From: an uncultured Prevotella sp. | GTDB taxonomy: Bacteria; Bacteroidota; Bacteroidia; Bacteroidales; Bacteroidaceae | Length of the DNA: 64,000 bases | Assembly (NCBI GenBank): GCA_937922435.1 | Contig: CAKZVT010000046.1 | Location: 1-64,000, forward strand | Direction: 5' to 3' | In this document: positions 8,079-18,721 of the stretch, piece after piece | Position numbering within the stretch: the stretch's first letter is position 1 | How the letters are laid out: every line of letters begins with the position of its first letter | Made by a program: the position numbers and the translations under genes | The notes under the pieces: generated by a model | Seen by the model: only the letters and a program-made list of their open reading frames with translations | The model's database searches: none | Told to the model about the DNA's origin: nothing

Positions 8079-8163
8079 GAAAGGCCGTCTTTCGCGTCGT
8101 AAAAGGTGGCCTTTTAGCGGCTAAAGGACGGCCTTTCGGAATGCGAAAGACGGCCTTTTGCAC
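8079..8163. repeat. 22-nt palindromic-unit array (family A, copy 2)
   Basis: Three to four tandem units of 22 nt, each CCTTTYGC- or CCTTTTAGC-like and closed by GCGAAAGACGG or GCTAAAGGACGG. It lies between the start region of the LacI-type gene and the stop of the giant gene. The rest of 7724-8267 shows no gene: it is GC-rich near 7770-7860 with dyad words (GCATGCAC/GTGCATG-like), then AT-rich to 7990. Confidence 0.85.
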
Positions 8164-8267
8164 GGCTGTTTCAAAAAATCCGCCCCCGCATTTCTGCGCA
8201 TCGGCAGAATCACGGGGGCGGAAATCATTTCAAGTCAGACTGCCATGCCTGGCATGGCTGATGATTG

Positions 8268-11200
8268 TTATCGCCTGTTCTCGGTCTTTGCAAACTTCAC
8301 GGCGGAGCCGTCGGCCTTTATTATGTATGTGCCTGACGGTATGCCTTGACCCGGAATTACGCAGTCGCCGGTGTCGCGTGCGCCGCCTTTGTATATCAGC
8401 GTGCCGTTAGTGTCGTACATTGCGACTTGCGTCCCGGCGTTCAGGCCGTACACATGTACGTCTCCGTTCTCTATGGCTACCTTCAATCCGTTGTATCTTT
8501 CCACACCGTCGATGCCTGTTGCTGTCAGTGTTACAGGTTCGGAGTACCTCTCGCCCGATACGGAGTAGATGGCCGATACCTGGTATTCAAGATACTTGTT
8601 GTCGGCCGGAGTGCCGTCGGTGTAGGTGGTCTCCTTTACCGTCTCGCTGTTGAGACGGTTACGGTTGCGGTAAACGTTGTAGCCCAAGAAGGCATTTTTC
8701 TGCGACTTAGCCTCCGTTCCGGCAGGCACGCTTACGAGCTTGCTGCTGGCCGGCGAAGCCTTTGGCGAGAACATCTTGCGCTCCGCTTTCATGGCTTTGC
8801 TTGGTTCAAGCGGCACGTTCGAGTACGGACTTAGACCTATTGATATGTTCCAGTTGGCGTCTATGCCCGTTTCAGAGTCGTTGAGCAAGCCCCATGTCTT
8901 TCCGTCGTTAGAATAGAGGTTGCCGCGTCCGCTGTTGGCAGGGCCTTTGTCGTAACCGAGCGGAGCTGTTATTTCGTTGTGCTCGATGTAGACGGCCACA
9001 AGCAGGTCTTTCGACGGGTCGATGTCAAGCGGCTCGTCAAGTTTGACGTTGTTGAACGAATACTGCCGCAGTGACGGTACGTACTGCTGCCGCACAAGGG
9101 TGTTGCCTTCGTAGACGAGGACGAACAACGCGTCTGGTATTTGGTTGATGTAGAACTCTACGTCGGTAAGCGACAGCTGCTCGTAGTCCTTCAGGTCGGC
9201 TGCGTACCAGCGTGCTCCTGCGAAGAACGCTCCACCGCTCGACAAGCCTCCGGCGTCATAGCTGTTGCCGTCGTGCCAGCGCAGGTAGACAGGTTCGCCC
9301 AAGGCTGGGAATTGCCAGCTTAGTTTTACGCTTCCGTCAGCCTCGTAACTGGCAGTAAGTCCGGTCGGGGCGAGGCCGCCGTTGTCGTAGTCGAGGTCGA
9401 TGCTTGCCTTGTCTGACAGCTCGCTGACAGCAGATGTCACCGTCGTCAGCCTTACCTGGTAGTCGTAGTGTCCGGGCAGCAGGTTGCGGTCTATGTAGCT
9501 TATGCCCTGCACCGGCTCGCCGTTGATTTGCTCTCCGTTGCGGAATATGTCGTATGCGTATACGTTCGTCTCTGGTTTCTCCGTATAGAGGCGCACTGCG
9601 TCAACGAGTTGTCCGCCTGTGCCGGCGGCTTTCCTTATTGCCACATATGTTGTTCCAGCAGGTATTTCGGCTTCTATTTCAGTCCATGCCTCGTTGGTCT
9701 GGTATGTCGCCATTTGGATGAAGTCGGCCTCGTTGTCGCTTCCAACCGAGCGCAGCAGGCTCAATGCGCCATGCCCGTCGTGGTCGTCGGCGTTGCGTAT
9801 GGCCATCTTCAGGTGTGTGATTCCTGTTGCGGGAATTATAATCGTAGCTTCTTCGTCTCCGTTTGCGGCCATCGCCTTTCCGCCCTCGTATGCGTAGTCG
9901 GCCGTTATCCGCCAAGTGTCGCCGTCGTTAATCCATCCTTGTACGCTTACAGGGGTTTGTCCTTCGGCTTGCTCAAAGCTTTCGGCCGTTGTTGCGCCGT
10001 CGTTCATGTCAGGGTCGGCAAACGACAGCAGGACGTTGTATCCGTAAGTGGATTGCACGGCCTTGACGTTGGTCGGCACGTCGGCATTCCCCTTGTCCTG
10101 TATCAGTACGTCCACTTCCGCGCCGCGTTCTGACGTTTCGCCGTCAATATATACGGTCTCAACAGTGTATTGATAAGTTCCTTCCGCGTCGAGGCTTTCC
10201 TCAAAATAGCGGCGTGTAAGCGGTTCGCCGTTTACTTTCTCGCCGTTGCGGTACACGTTGTATCCCGTCACTCCCCTTACGCTTTCAAGCTCGATGAAAA
10301 CAAACTTGGTGTTGGCGTTCTGGCGTTGCAGTGCCAGGGCGAGCAGCTTTGAACCGTCAGGACGGCTTATCACAGACATTCCTCCGGCTGAAGCCGTCGA
10401 TATGTCGTCAAGTTCGGAGTAAGCGCCCACGTCAATGCTGCCGACCCTTTGCGATGTGGCAAAGTCGTATATGCCGATTGTGTGGATGTTTTCACCGCCC
10501 TGTTCGAAGGCGTAAAGCAGGCCGTCATGGTAAGCTGTGCCGCTTGCTCCGAGCAAAGTCGGGCCGGTGCCGATTTTACTTCCGTTCTTGGTTATGTAGA
10601 TACTGGTCTCCCAGTCGCCTACTTCAAAGCCGCCGTTGCCGCCGTCCAGCTCTGGGATGTATGCCAGGTGGCGTGAGAATTCTGATATCGACAGCGTCTC
10701 AAGCACGGTGTGCGTGTCCATGTCAACCTTGTAAACGCTTGTGCTGTAGTCGCCGACGTAGAAGTCGGTGCCGTCGTAGACGATGTTCCTTATGCCTTCA
10801 ACGCCGTCGATGTCGAAGCTTCCGATATATTCGCCGGCCATTGAATACTTGTTTATCCGGCCGTCTTTTGAGTATGTTGACGTGTAAATGTAGTTGTTGT
10901 CGGAAGCTACACCCATTTCAACGCCCTCGTCGTGACCGGTGAATGAGTTTACGTATTCGGGCATGTCGGCATCAACCGTTACTGGACGGGTAGAGATGTC
11001 GGCCTTTAATGCCGGAACTTCGGCCGTAGGATAGTCCCAGCGCAGGGTTACATCACGGTTGATGAGTACGTTTGCGTCAATTGCTGACGGGGCGAAACGT
11101 CCGTCAATGGTGTATATGTCTGCGCTTACTGAGCTGCTGTGAGCCGACTCTCCACCGTCGGCATATACAGACGTGATGGTATATTCATGTGTTCCAGGCT

Positions 11201-14200
11201 CTCCTGTTTCGTCAGTGAAGCTTGTGCCGGTTACAAGCTCGTTGTTCAGCTTCTCGCCGTCACGGTACACGTTGTAGCCTGCAGGCTCCTGTTCGGTCGT
11301 GTTTCCGTCAGGCTCCATGTTCACCTTGATGTTGAAGTTGCCGGAAATGCCTTGGTATGAGGCGGGGAACCATGTCTCGCCGTCTATCGACAATGCGTTG
11401 CCTTTACCGTTTACCGCCGGACTGTCGTCCATCGCCAGCGGCATTATGTTGCTGGCGTTCATCAGCTGGAAGGCAAACCTGTACTCTGCTCCAGGCTCGA
11501 TTGTAAGCGGTTCGTCTATTGTGACGTCGGTGTAAGTGCCGTCGTACAGGATGTTGTCGTTGTACGTTTTCGAGTAGATTTCTTCCCCGTCCTTGTATAT
11601 GATGAGCCTAAGGTAGGTACATGGGTTGACGAGTTGTACAGACACTGACGACACTTTCATGTTACGGTATGGCACGAGGTCTTCTGCATCCCATACCGAT
11701 GCCACGTAGTATGCGCCTCCATCCGTTATTCCCATCTCGTCCACATGTACGCCTGTCGACCATGATGCGCTGACTGGTTTGTCTGCGTTTGCAAGCGGAG
11801 ACTTCCACGTCAGGTTGACGTTCTTGTTGTCCTCGACTGTCGCTGCCGGTTCAAGTGGAGCGTAATACTGCGCACCGTCCTTGACGAAAGCCGCTATGGA
11901 GTCTGACGGCATTGACTCGACATTGCCGTCGTATATGGCCGTTACCTTATAATAATACTCCCCGTAAACGAGTTTGTTGTCTGTGAACTCCGCTTCGGTT
12001 ACTGTTTCCGTGTTTACTTTCTTTCCGTCGCGGTAGACGTTATAGCCCTTGGGAGCGCGGTTGGTGTCGCCCGGTTTCCAGGTGAGTATTACTGAAGCGC
12101 TGCCTGGTTCGGCCTTCACTTCGACTGGTCTCGGTGCTGCCGCGTCGGCGTTTACGTTCATGTTGACGGTTAGGGGATGGTTCCCGAGTTCGGGAAGTGT
12201 AAGTATTTCAGCCGTAGTAGTGAGCTTGTCTCCGTTCTTTGTGTTTACGGAGTTGAAGTTGAAGGTAATCTCCTGTTCGCCGCCGGGCTGTAGTGTGCCG
12301 TGCTTAGGCGACATTGCTACCCACTCGTCGATGTCGCAGATGGTGTAGTTGAATATCAGCGACGGCGATTGTTGCAGTATTCCGGTGAGTGTGAGCGTGC
12401 CGTCCTTGATGTCGAACGATGTCGACAGTCCGCCGAGGCTGTTGCGTCCGAACGACGCATCGCCGATTTTGTAGCCCGGAATGTCTGTTACAATGTGCTT
12501 TACGCCAGTCAGCGCGGACTTGTTAATGTTGTATTGGTATATTGTTACGTAGTCAATCATGTTCTCGGACGACTGTCCGTCGGCAAGCCAAAGATACGGA
12601 CCGCCAGGCGAAACGTTGTCGTATGCCGAGCCGATTACGGCGAGGCTGGTCGACCTGTCAAACGCAGTGAACGCCGACATCGGTTTGCCCTCCATGTCGA
12701 TAATGCCCAACGTGTTCCAGCCTCCAATCCAAAGACCGTTCAAGTCGGGGTCGTAGCAGCAGTGGGTGATTTCCATGTCAGGCTCGCTTTCTATCGTGAA
12801 GATGCCGGCTATGCGCTTGTTGTAGAAGTCGAACTTGAACACGCGGTTCGAGCCGTCGCCTCCGTAGAAGTAGCGTCCGTCAAAAGTGAGGTCGTAAACT
12901 GGGAAATACATGTCGGGCAGACGGAAGCGTTCGAGCAGTTTCCCGTCCTTGTCGTACTTCCAGAACTCGCCAAGCTCGGTGAATGAGCTGGTGTAATAGT
13001 TTTCGCCGTCGAACGCCACGCACGACTGGAGGTCGCCCGATGCGGTGAACGAGCCTTGTATGTCCCAAAGGTTTGACGGGTCGCCTTTGTATTTTTGTGG
13101 TGTGGAGTTCAAGTACCAGGTCATCGGGCCGTCGCCGTTGTTTGACATGGTTACCGTCTTCTGCAGCTTGCTTTCGGCGGCCATGTCGGCTGTCACGTCG
13201 TTCTCAGACAGCGTGATGCGTGGGCGTTTCAGTTCGACGGTATAGTCGTTTGCGCCGTCCTTGCTTATGCTCCATGTGCCGTTGTAGATGTTGTAGCCGG
13301 TGGCTACGGCGGTTACGGTGTACGTGTCGTCCTCTATTTGGCTGATAATGCATTTGCCTTCTTCATCGGTTGTGACGTTGTACACGCCTCCCTTGCTGCC
13401 AGTCAGTGTCACAGGGCAGTTGGCTACCGGGCCGTCGGCCGATGTTGCGGTGAGCGTTGCTGTGCTCCATTCCGGATTCCATATCTTTATGTCGTCAACA
13501 AACCAGTAGTCTATGTACGTCGCTTCTGCGCCGTGTGCGCGGAAACGCACCCTGAACAGGTTGTTGTCAAGGTATTGGCCGATGTTGTACTGGTACGTAT
13601 TCCAGTCGGTTTCACCCTTTGTGTTGTCGAATGTCGCTACTTCTTTCCACGATTTTCCGTCGTCGCTGGTTACTTCCACGGTCAGGTAGTCGGTGTTTAC
13701 CTGCTGGTAGTTCTGCAGTTTCAGGTTGAAGCGCAGGTAAGTGCCTTTGATGTCGGCGGTGTTCAGTTCGCGCGTCATGAGCGACTGGTTGTAGTTGCGC
13801 AGCGACGAATACCTGAACGTGGCGCATGGGTCTACCAGTCCTTTTGCATAGTAGTCTATGCTCCAGTTGCTCTCGGTGTTGCCGTCGTGGCAGACGGTGC
13901 TCCACTTGCTTTCGTCGAGAAGCCATGTCTCGAAGTCGTCTTCAAACGGCAGCAGCCTTATGTCGGGCACTTCAACTGTCAACGGTTCCGACTGCTCCGA
14001 CTCGCTTCTGTCGTCGTAAACGGCGGTCACCTTGTACGTGTACGTGCCGTAATCGTCTACCGTGTCGGTGTATCTTACCTGTGTTACAGGCGCAGAGTTG
14101 ACCTTGGTGCCGTCGCGGTAGACGTTGAAGCCTGTCAGTCTTGCGCCTGCCGCCGCGGCTTTCTTCGGCATCACTCCGGGGCGAACCTCGTTGGTGCCGA

Positions 14201-15008
14201 TGAATATGTCGTCGACGAGCAGCATGAAGGCGTCGTCGGAGACGCAGTTTATTGTGACGTACTTGGCTTCCCTCGGAATGTCGAACTCGTACAGGTTCCA
14301 CTCGGCTGGCAGCTCTATGTAGTCGCCGTCGTTCACCCATGTGAAGTTTGACGGGCTTATGCCTGTAGTTGAATAACCTACGCGGACACGCTCAAGCGCA
14401 TACGTTGACGAATAGCTGCGCGCCATGAAGCTGACCTTGAAGTCGCTCGCAAAGTTCAAGGCGGGCGATATGATGTAGTCATTGTTGGGAACGTCGGCGG
14501 CGCAGAAGTCAACCAGCATCTTGTCGCCCGAATACGGCTTGTAATTCGGGTTCGTGTCGGTTGCGGGCGAGGTCTGCGACGGGTTCATCACGATGAACGC
14601 CATCTTCTGCCCCATGTTGGGGAAGGTGCAGGCCTGCCACGTGTATGTGGTCGCGTTGTCTCCGTCAAGATACTGCCACCCTATGCTGCCCGGCGAGTTG
14701 ATTACGAAGTCGTCATGCCCCTCGAAGTCCTCCCAGTAGCCGTCGGTCTTTTCAGGTGTCTGCCAGCTTAGCGACACCTCCTTGTCGTTTACTTCCATCA
14801 GGCGCAGGCCGTAAGGAATGCCGTCCGCCGCGCCTTCGGGGCTGAACCGCGCGTAGGCCGACCGCTGCGTGTCAACCTTTGCAGGCAGTGTAGCCGCAGG
14901 TTTTACTTTTTCCTGTTTGTCGTCCTTGCGTCCGTCGGTTATTGCGGCCACGCAAACGGCGCATCCGGCAGCCGCCAGTAACGACAGCATGTATTTTTGA
15001 AGTTTCAT
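8268..15008 (-). CDS. Giant secreted fibronectin-type/adhesin-like protein, type IX sorting domain
   Basis: 2246 residues with an N-terminal signal segment (LLAAAGCAVCVAAI). At least six fibronectin-type modules share a GYNVYRDGxKVN... YTYKVTAVY core (for example GFNVYRDG, GYNVYRNG, AYDIFRNG). Between them lie jelly-roll modules like the cleaved-adhesin/MAM type (DFEGHDDF..., DDFETWLLDESKW..., AESFEQAEG...), a carboxypeptidase regulatory-like Ig module near 520-600, and two beta-propeller-like stretches (about 640-860 and 1290-1480). The last 70 residues (VHVYGLNAGTQVAMYDTNG, then IPSGTYIIKADG) form a type IX secretion sorting domain. The architecture recalls gingipain/haemagglutinin adhesins of Porphyromonas and Prevotella; binding partner unknown. 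No catalytic domain was seen. Confidence 0.85.
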   Translation of the reverse strand: MKLQKYMLSLLAAAGCAVCVAAITDGRKDDKQEKVKPAATLPAKVDTQRSAYARFSPEGAADGIPYGLRLMEVNDKEVSLSWQTPEKTDGYWEDFEGHDDFVINSPGSIGWQYLDGDNATTYTWQACTFPNMGQKMAFIVMNPSQTSPATDTNPNYKPYSGDKMLVDFCAADVPNNDYIISPALNFASDFKVSFMARSYSSTYALERVRVGYSTTGISPSNFTWVNDGDYIELPAEWNLYEFDIPREAKYVTINCVSDDAFMLLVDDIFIGTNEVRPGVMPKKAAAAGARLTGFNVYRDGTKVNSAPVTQVRYTDTVDDYGTYTYKVTAVYDDRSESEQSEPLTVEVPDIRLLPFEDDFETWLLDESKWSTVCHDGNTESNWSIDYYAKGLVDPCATFRYSSLRNYNQSLMTRELNTADIKGTYLRFNLKLQNYQQVNTDYLTVEVTSDDGKSWKEVATFDNTKGETDWNTYQYNIGQYLDNNLFRVRFRAHGAEATYIDYWFVDDIKIWNPEWSTATLTATSADGPVANCPVTLTGSKGGVYNVTTDEEGKCIISQIEDDTYTVTAVATGYNIYNGTWSISKDGANDYTVELKRPRITLSENDVTADMAAESKLQKTVTMSNNGDGPMTWYLNSTPQKYKGDPSNLWDIQGSFTASGDLQSCVAFDGENYYTSSFTELGEFWKYDKDGKLLERFRLPDMYFPVYDLTFDGRYFYGGDGSNRVFKFDFYNKRIAGIFTIESEPDMEITHCCYDPDLNGLWIGGWNTLGIIDMEGKPMSAFTAFDRSTSLAVIGSAYDNVSPGGPYLWLADGQSSENMIDYVTIYQYNINKSALTGVKHIVTDIPGYKIGDASFGRNSLGGLSTSFDIKDGTLTLTGILQQSPSLIFNYTICDIDEWVAMSPKHGTLQPGGEQEITFNFNSVNTKNGDKLTTTAEILTLPELGNHPLTVNMNVNADAAAPRPVEVKAEPGSASVILTWKPGDTNRAPKGYNVYRDGKKVNTETVTEAEFTDNKLVYGEYYYKVTAIYDGNVESMPSDSIAAFVKDGAQYYAPLEPAATVEDNKNVNLTWKSPLANADKPVSASWSTGVHVDEMGITDGGAYYVASVWDAEDLVPYRNMKVSSVSVQLVNPCTYLRLIIYKDGEEIYSKTYNDNILYDGTYTDVTIDEPLTIEPGAEYRFAFQLMNASNIMPLAMDDSPAVNGKGNALSIDGETWFPASYQGISGNFNIKVNMEPDGNTTEQEPAGYNVYRDGEKLNNELVTGTSFTDETGEPGTHEYTITSVYADGGESAHSSSVSADIYTIDGRFAPSAIDANVLINRDVTLRWDYPTAEVPALKADISTRPVTVDADMPEYVNSFTGHDEGVEMGVASDNNYIYTSTYSKDGRINKYSMAGEYIGSFDIDGVEGIRNIVYDGTDFYVGDYSTSVYKVDMDTHTVLETLSISEFSRHLAYIPELDGGNGGFEVGDWETSIYITKNGSKIGTGPTLLGASGTAYHDGLLYAFEQGGENIHTIGIYDFATSQRVGSIDVGAYSELDDISTASAGGMSVISRPDGSKLLALALQRQNANTKFVFIELESVRGVTGYNVYRNGEKVNGEPLTRRYFEESLDAEGTYQYTVETVYIDGETSERGAEVDVLIQDKGNADVPTNVKAVQSTYGYNVLLSFADPDMNDGATTAESFEQAEGQTPVSVQGWINDGDTWRITADYAYEGGKAMAANGDEEATIIIPATGITHLKMAIRNADDHDGHGALSLLRSVGSDNEADFIQMATYQTNEAWTEIEAEIPAGTTYVAIRKAAGTGGQLVDAVRLYTEKPETNVYAYDIFRNGEQINGEPVQGISYIDRNLLPGHYDYQVRLTTVTSAVSELSDKASIDLDYDNGGLAPTGLTASYEADGSVKLSWQFPALGEPVYLRWHDGNSYDAGGLSSGGAFFAGARWYAADLKDYEQLSLTDVEFYINQIPDALFVLVYEGNTLVRQQYVPSLRQYSFNNVKLDEPLDIDPSKDLLVAVYIEHNEITAPLGYDKGPANSGRGNLYSNDGKTWGLLNDSETGIDANWNISIGLSPYSNVPLEPSKAMKAERKMFSPKASPASSKLVSVPAGTEAKSQKNAFLGYNVYRNRNRLNSETVKETTYTDGTPADNKYLEYQVSAIYSVSGERYSEPVTLTATGIDGVERYNGLKVAIENGDVHVYGLNAGTQVAMYDTNGTLIYKGGARDTGDCVIPGQGIPSGTYIIKADGSAVKFAKTENRR

Positions 15009-15115
15009 TGTTTGCTATGTTTTTTGTTCGTAATGGGCCTGTCTTTCTGCCTTGTCGGCCGGCATTTATTCTTGCTGTTTGTAAGTGCCTGGCGGTCAAA
15101 GCGTTGCGGACGGGT

Positions 15116-15212
15116 TTGCAAAAGACCGTCTTTGGGCTTGCAAAAGGCCGTCTTTCGGGCGGTGAAAGGTGGCCTTTCGCATGGCGGAAGACCGTGTTTT
15201 GCAATCCCGTAT
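15116..15212. repeat. 22-nt palindromic-unit array (family A, copy 3)
   Basis: Four units of about 22 nt ending in GTGTTTTGCA, between the start of the giant gene and the stop of the M6 protease gene on the same strand. Nothing else is seen in 15009-15267. Confidence 0.85.
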
Positions 15213-15267
15213 GTTTTGTGCGGCCGTTCAAGCCGCAGTAAGCCAGTACATGCCCATTCTCATTTGT

Positions 15268-18200
15268 TTATCTTATTACCACTTTGGTTGTGTATGTATG
15301 GCCGTCTCCTTCCACGCTGACAATCACGATACCGCTCTTGTCAGGCAGGCTGATGTCGGCGTGCACGCCGTCGGCTTCGCCGCTGTAAAGCACTGTGCCC
15401 GAAGGCGAGACGCACGTAATGCGGTAGCCTCGTTCCAGTCCGTCAAGGCCGAGAGTGCCAGCGCCTGCTGTGACGCTTATGCCCGAATCTCCGATTACTT
15501 CGGTGATTGACGTCGCGTCATTATATTCGTAGTAGGCGTTTTCCGACTGGTCGTAGAACAATATGCCGTCACCGGAAGCCACCCAGGCCACGAAGCGCCC
15601 GTTGTTGAACTCGCCCGGAGTTTCTGCTCCGAATGATACCGAAGTGTGGAGCACGCCATATTTGTCAAGTGTTCCTCCTGCTGCAAGGTCTTCAATAATC
15701 TTTCCGTCCGTATATCCAAGCGTAAGATACTTCACGCGGCCGTTGCGTCCGCCGTGTGTGAAGCGGAAGCGCAGCTTCCTGAAGCCCTGTCCTTCCACGT
15801 AGGATTTCCAGTCACACTCCTGTCCTTCGTTGTCAAACTCTTCCAAGGATACCCTCGGGCCTACGCTCGTCCACGCCGAGCCGTCCTTCGTGCCTTCGAC
15901 AAGCAGCTCTGAAGCGCCTGTCGGGCCTGATGTAAGAACCATGAACTTAAGGTCGGTAAGACCTTCGGGGAAGTCGATTAGCTCAACTGTCGCATTGCCT
16001 GTGAACAGCATCGAGCCGGAGCTTAGCTGCACGTCGCCTTCCGTTTTCTCGAAAAATTCCATCGGAGCGAACACAAGCACGTCGTTAGGCTCGTCTGTCT
16101 CCTTGCCGAAGTAAAGGTAATAATTCTTCGCCTTCTCCACCGGCGTCCACTCGATTGTCATCTGGTCTGGAGCCGTCTGTTCAAACTTCGTGATGGTAGG
16201 TGTCGGCAGTTTTTCTGTAACGGCGACGTTCCAAATCCACAGGTTGGTCTGGAGCTTCTCCGAACAGCACCTGAAGGCTATGTAAATGTCTTGCCCGGCG
16301 AAGCGGCTGATGTCTATTTCCTCGTTGTGCTGCTCGCTGAAATAGTCGGCGAACGACATTCTCTCGTACAGGAAGAAGTCGTCTATGTCGCTCGTCTTTG
16401 TCGAAATGTATATTTCCAAGTCTTCGACAGTCGTTGTCTCTGCCACGCCGCGCGAGAACACAAGCACGCCGTTCTCTGGCACATGTATGCGCCTCTTGCT
16501 GATGAGCCAGTCGTCGGCGTTGTTCCAGTAGTCAAACTGGTACACCAGTCCTCCTGTGCTCTCGTCGAGTATCCAGGTGGTGCCGTCGCCGTTGCGGTCT
16601 ACAATCTGCCAGCAGTCGGGCTGGCCGTTTGTCCATGACAGGAAGTCGGCTACGAACGGGGCGGTGGCCGTTGCGCATTCGGTGGTGAAGAGTATGGGCG
16701 AACCGTACACTACGTTCCCGTCGTTCATCTTCACATACGCCCTCACGTTGTAGTTGCTTCCGGGCTGCAGGTTGTCTGCCGCCGCGCTGAACTTGCCGCT
16801 GTAAAACGCCGCCGTCTTGTGCGCGTCGGCGATTGTCGGGTTGTCTTCCATCGACCAGCAGAAGCCGGCCTCCGTTACGTTTGCCGTGTTGCCGGTCATT
16901 TCAGCAGTGAATGTAGCCGTAACGTCGCGCACGTCGCTCGGCACGTTTGTCTTGACGAAGTCCCATGCCGACGTGCCGCCGCAAACCTGGAACTTGATTA
17001 GTCCGTCCTGTTCCAGTATGTTTGTAACAGGCACGTTTGTCGGTTCGTTCGCCCAGTTCAGGGCGTTGGGGGTTGAAGTGTCTGTGAACTCGGTGCTTGC
17101 ACTTGTTCCGGGGTAGGTGTCTCCGGCGCGCGAGTTCTCGTCGTCTACGCCGTCAGCCGCCTTGATGTACATGCAGCGGTGCTTCGCGTTGTTGTTAGGG
17201 CCGTTCACGCTCCAGTACTCAAGGAACGACTCGTAGGTGTAGTCGTAGTGGTATATGAGCAGTCCGTGAGCCGGGATGAACGAGTCCCAGCCTGTCTGCT
17301 GCCTGTTCTCCAGTATGAACCACTCCTGTCCGGTGCCGGCGGCGCGACCCGGTTGCGCGTCGATGTAGCGCGCCTTGTTGGTCGATATGTTGCCGAGCGT
17401 CACGTCTTCGGGGTCTTTCAGCTCCTTCATTTCGGTGTCAAGCTGCATCCAACCCATCTGGAAACGCTCGAACGCCATCAGGCAAGGAGGCGTGCGGCTG
17501 TCGTTGTTGTAGCTGCCTGAAGCGTACAGGCTGTATGCGCCGGGGTCCACTCCGTAGCCGTTGGTGTAGTCGTCCGTGTCGTACATGTCCTTCAGTCCCA
17601 GTATGTGTCCGAACTCGTGGGTGAACGTTCCGATGCCGTCCATCGTCGGTTTGGCAGGTGCTCCGGGCATGCCTACAAGCTCGGCGGAGCATGAGTATTC
17701 GTCTATCTGCACGCCGTCGATGGTGAACACGTCGTCGCCCATCGTCCAGCTGTGCGGCCACATGTCGTCGGGGTTGGCCGTGCTGGCCTCGCTGTAGCCT
17801 GCGTATATTACGTAACAGTTGTCTACAACGCCGTCGCCGTCGTTGTCGAATTGTGCGAAGTCAAGCTCTGGATTAGCTTCCTTTGCCAGCATGCAGGCTT
17901 CCTTAATCATCGAACGGGGGTCTATGTCCTCGCCGGTATCTTCCGCATTGCCGGCATAATCGACCAAAGGCTTCGACAGGTTGTAAGGGCCTACCACCGT
18001 AAAGTCGGGCACAAACAGCCCCATCGAGTTGTCTCTCCAGTAGTCTTTCACGCTGCCCCAGCCGCCGTTGGTGCTGTAGCCGGGTTCGTTCAGCCACGTC
18101 TCGAAGTCTTCATTCGTGTATTTGAACGTGCTGTCGGCGAAGTTTACGAGTATTACGAGATACTTGCTTTCAGGTGTTTCCGCATTCGCGGCGGTGGCGT

Positions 18201-18639
18201 TGGCCGCGTTCGCCTTAGCCACAGGTTGACTTTTGAGCCACGGCTGAACCTTCCTGCCCGGCTGTTTGAGCGTCAGTGTGCGGCGCGTCTTCATGTCGGC
18301 GGTAATCAGTTTGGCCGCCTTGAGGTTGGCAACGAATGTCTTTTCCTCAGCTGTACGTTCGCTAACGTTGCGCGCCCGCTGGGCTGACATGGTCTTGCGT
18401 CCCGTCTTGAAGTCGTAGTTTACATAGCGGAAGTATCCTGCCTTGTCTTTTTCAAGCAGGAAACCGTCGATTGTCGTTGTGTAGTGGAAGCTCTCGTCGC
18501 CGTGGATGCGCACAGTAATCGTAGAGCCGTCGGGCTGTGTTATGGTTATTGGACGCGGATAAGCCTTGATTGCATCGGCGTCTTGCGGCAAGCACAACAG
18601 CAGTCCCAAGCCAACTAAAAGTCTTTTCAGAATCTTCAT
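15268..18639 (-). CDS. Secreted M6-family metalloprotease, type IX sorting domain
   Basis: 1123 residues with a signal peptide (LLVGLGLLLCLPQDADA). A propeptide-like region to about 155 is followed by the catalytic domain at about 155-480. HEFGHILGLKD at 341-351 gives the HExxH zinc motif plus the third ligand region typical of M6 (immune inhibitor A-like) peptidases. A calcium-site-like DNDGDGVVDN lies at 265-274. Downstream are Ig-like and jelly-roll modules (WxIVDRNGDGTTW..., about 660-820) and a C-terminal sorting domain (ITCVSPSGTVLYSGEADG... TYTTKVVIR). It likely degrades host or dietary protein at the cell surface (family knowledge). Second of three neighbouring sorting-domain proteins on this strand. 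Confidence 0.9.
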   Translation of the reverse strand: MKILKRLLVGLGLLLCLPQDADAIKAYPRPITITQPDGSTITVRIHGDESFHYTTTIDGFLLEKDKAGYFRYVNYDFKTGRKTMSAQRARNVSERTAEEKTFVANLKAAKLITADMKTRRTLTLKQPGRKVQPWLKSQPVAKANAANATAANAETPESKYLVILVNFADSTFKYTNEDFETWLNEPGYSTNGGWGSVKDYWRDNSMGLFVPDFTVVGPYNLSKPLVDYAGNAEDTGEDIDPRSMIKEACMLAKEANPELDFAQFDNDGDGVVDNCYVIYAGYSEASTANPDDMWPHSWTMGDDVFTIDGVQIDEYSCSAELVGMPGAPAKPTMDGIGTFTHEFGHILGLKDMYDTDDYTNGYGVDPGAYSLYASGSYNNDSRTPPCLMAFERFQMGWMQLDTEMKELKDPEDVTLGNISTNKARYIDAQPGRAAGTGQEWFILENRQQTGWDSFIPAHGLLIYHYDYTYESFLEYWSVNGPNNNAKHRCMYIKAADGVDDENSRAGDTYPGTSASTEFTDTSTPNALNWANEPTNVPVTNILEQDGLIKFQVCGGTSAWDFVKTNVPSDVRDVTATFTAEMTGNTANVTEAGFCWSMEDNPTIADAHKTAAFYSGKFSAAADNLQPGSNYNVRAYVKMNDGNVVYGSPILFTTECATATAPFVADFLSWTNGQPDCWQIVDRNGDGTTWILDESTGGLVYQFDYWNNADDWLISKRRIHVPENGVLVFSRGVAETTTVEDLEIYISTKTSDIDDFFLYERMSFADYFSEQHNEEIDISRFAGQDIYIAFRCCSEKLQTNLWIWNVAVTEKLPTPTITKFEQTAPDQMTIEWTPVEKAKNYYLYFGKETDEPNDVLVFAPMEFFEKTEGDVQLSSGSMLFTGNATVELIDFPEGLTDLKFMVLTSGPTGASELLVEGTKDGSAWTSVGPRVSLEEFDNEGQECDWKSYVEGQGFRKLRFRFTHGGRNGRVKYLTLGYTDGKIIEDLAAGGTLDKYGVLHTSVSFGAETPGEFNNGRFVAWVASGDGILFYDQSENAYYEYNDATSITEVIGDSGISVTAGAGTLGLDGLERGYRITCVSPSGTVLYSGEADGVHADISLPDKSGIVIVSVEGDGHTYTTKVVIR

Positions 18640-18721
18640 GTAATGGATGTTTTATGGATATGTTAAGGCGTTTGCCTTTCCGTGTAAATGCCGGAAAGGC
18701 AAACGCCCGTGTGTTTAAGTG

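Noticed and set aside
8079..8163. CRISPR array
   Set aside because: Unit length 22 nt with no unique spacers between conserved repeats; units are contiguous palindromes, and no cas genes are present.
13338..14351. Large plus-strand reading frame inside the giant secreted gene
   Set aside because: Antisense shadow of a well-supported protein with clear domains; no start signal or family resemblance.
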